The translations under genes and the position numbers were made by a program. Source: Butyrivibrio sp. (lineage in GTDB: Bacteria; Bacillota_A; Clostridia; Lachnospirales; Lachnospiraceae). From it: 6,807 nt of DNA. The notes below the pieces were generated by a model. It was not told the DNA's origin. It ran no database searches and saw nothing but the letters and a program-made list of their open reading frames with translations. The DNA lies in the NCBI RefSeq assembly GCF_024699075.1, contig NZ_JAILQF010000338.1, positions 1 to 6,807 on the forward strand, written 5' to 3'. Positions 6,106 to 6,807 of the stretch are shown one piece after another (the first letter of the stretch is position 1; every line of letters begins with the position of its first letter).

Positions 6106-6807
6106 TTATTTAATGCTTTCCTGATATGTTCCGATTGTAACGTTAGTTGTAGCAATGGATGAAGGATCAGCATTTGAAGAATCGTTGTTAACTGTTACTT
6201 CGCCATTGAACATAGCTGCAACAAGAGCCTTGTAATCATCTTCTGTGAAGCCATCATTGTAAAGTGTAGAATCAGCGAGGCTTACATAGTTGAGTGAAAG
6301 GTCATCAGCTGATACAAGACCAAGATTCTGGATCTGTCCTGCATAGTTGTCCCACTCACCATTCTGGATAGCTGAAAGAAGTGTGTTAACAGTAGCTGTA
6401 AGACCCTTACAAGCTGATGTAACTGTCATTCCTTCGCCATAAGAGCCATCAATTGTACCCTGCTGGTCAACGTCAACACCGATAACCTTGCCGTCAACCT
6501 TCTGAGCTGCTTCTGCTGCTGATGTGTAGATACCACCACCGCAAGCAAATACAACTTCTGTTCCGCCCTGATACCATGTATCCATAACAGCTGTGATATC
6601 AGAATCGCCGTAGAACTGTCCGCCGTATGCATAGTTGATTGTTACATCAACGCCAAGCTCAGCTGCTGCTGCATCTGCGCCCTGTACGAAACCAAGACCA
6701 TAACGGATAACTGCAGGAACAGCCATTCCGCCAAGGAAACCAAGGTTTGTATAGCCAAGCTTTACAGCTGCATAACCAGCCATGTATCCAGGAAGCTCTT
6801 CCTGATA
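6106..6807 (-). CDS. nupN: BMP-family (BmpA/PnrA/NupN) substrate-binding lipoprotein, C-terminal part (5' truncated)
   Basis: The frame is open to the window edge, eight codons beyond the first ATG, so 233 C-terminal residues are seen and the signal peptide and lipobox are missing. The visible part is typical of the BMP family of periplasmic-binding-fold nucleoside receptors: YQEELPGYMAGYAAVKLGYT, then LGFLGGMAVPAVIRYGLGFV (22-41 of the visible part), the ACGGGIYTSAAEAA strand-helix (88-101), VIGVDVDQQ (108-116), whose acidic residues lie at the ligand cleft in this family, and MTVTSACKGL. The tail after about 200 is polar (NNDSSNADPSS). It should capture the substrate outside the membrane and deliver it to the two permeases. 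It is the first importer gene in the Bacillus nupNOPQ order. A strong terminator follows it, consistent with higher expression of the binding protein. The substrate is probably nucleosides; autoinducer-2-like or sugar ligands cannot be excluded. Confidence 0.92.
   Translation of the reverse strand, partial: YQEELPGYMAGYAAVKLGYTNLGFLGGMAVPAVIRYGLGFVQGADAAAAELGVDVTINYAYGGQFYGDSDITAVMDTWYQGGTEVVFACGGGIYTSAAEAAQKVDGKVIGVDVDQQGTIDGSYGEGMTVTSACKGLTATVNTLLSAIQNGEWDNYAGQIQNLGLVSADDLSLNYVSLADSTLYNDGFTEDDYKALVAAMFNGEVTVNNDSSNADPSSIATTNVTIGTYQESIK

Noticed and set aside
6426..6632. 68-codon minus-strand frame inside the binding-protein gene
   Set aside because: It is an alternative frame wholly inside the well-conserved BMP-family coding sequence, with no domain or ribosome-binding site.

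Overview
The window looks like a chromosomal segment of a low-GC Firmicute, most likely a Lachnospiraceae member (Butyrivibrio-like by protein style; this is an impression, no search was run). Strong AGGAGG-type ribosome-binding sites, ATGA gene overlaps, a BmpA/NupOPQ-type importer and a YitJ-type fused methionine/folate enzyme all fit that group.

Layout from left to right. Positions 3-272 (+) hold the C-terminal DNA-binding domain of an AraC-family regulator whose start lies outside the window. A hairpin at 291-331 separates it from the convergent minus-strand cluster. Read in its own direction (right to left), that cluster contains: the C-terminal 233 residues of a BMP-family substrate-binding lipoprotein (6807-6106, start outside the window); a strong intrinsic terminator (6079-6047) in a 297-bp leader that also carries an 11-bp tandem repeat and several short dyads; a double-domain ABC ATPase (5808-4270); two permeases (4273-3116 and 3119-2163), each overlapping its upstream gene by 4 bp; and, 14 bp after the second permease, a bifunctional homocysteine S-methyltransferase / 5,10-methylenetetrahydrofolate reductase (2148-340).

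The four transport genes form one importer in the same order as Bacillus nupNOPQ: an extracellular binding protein, an ATPase with one intact and one degenerate nucleotide-binding domain, and two unequal membrane subunits. By family, the expected substrates are nucleosides (purine nucleosides being the best guess), imported for salvage. The last gene makes methyl-tetrahydrofolate and/or uses it to methylate homocysteine to methionine. It has no visible promoter, riboswitch or terminator of its own between it and the permease gene, so it is probably co-transcribed with the importer.

I found no RNA genes, CRISPR, mobile elements or clearly novel system. The points most worth a second look are the coupling of a nucleoside importer to a methionine/one-carbon enzyme with no visible S-box, and the undescribed repeat-and-dyad control region between the binding-protein gene and the ATPase gene.
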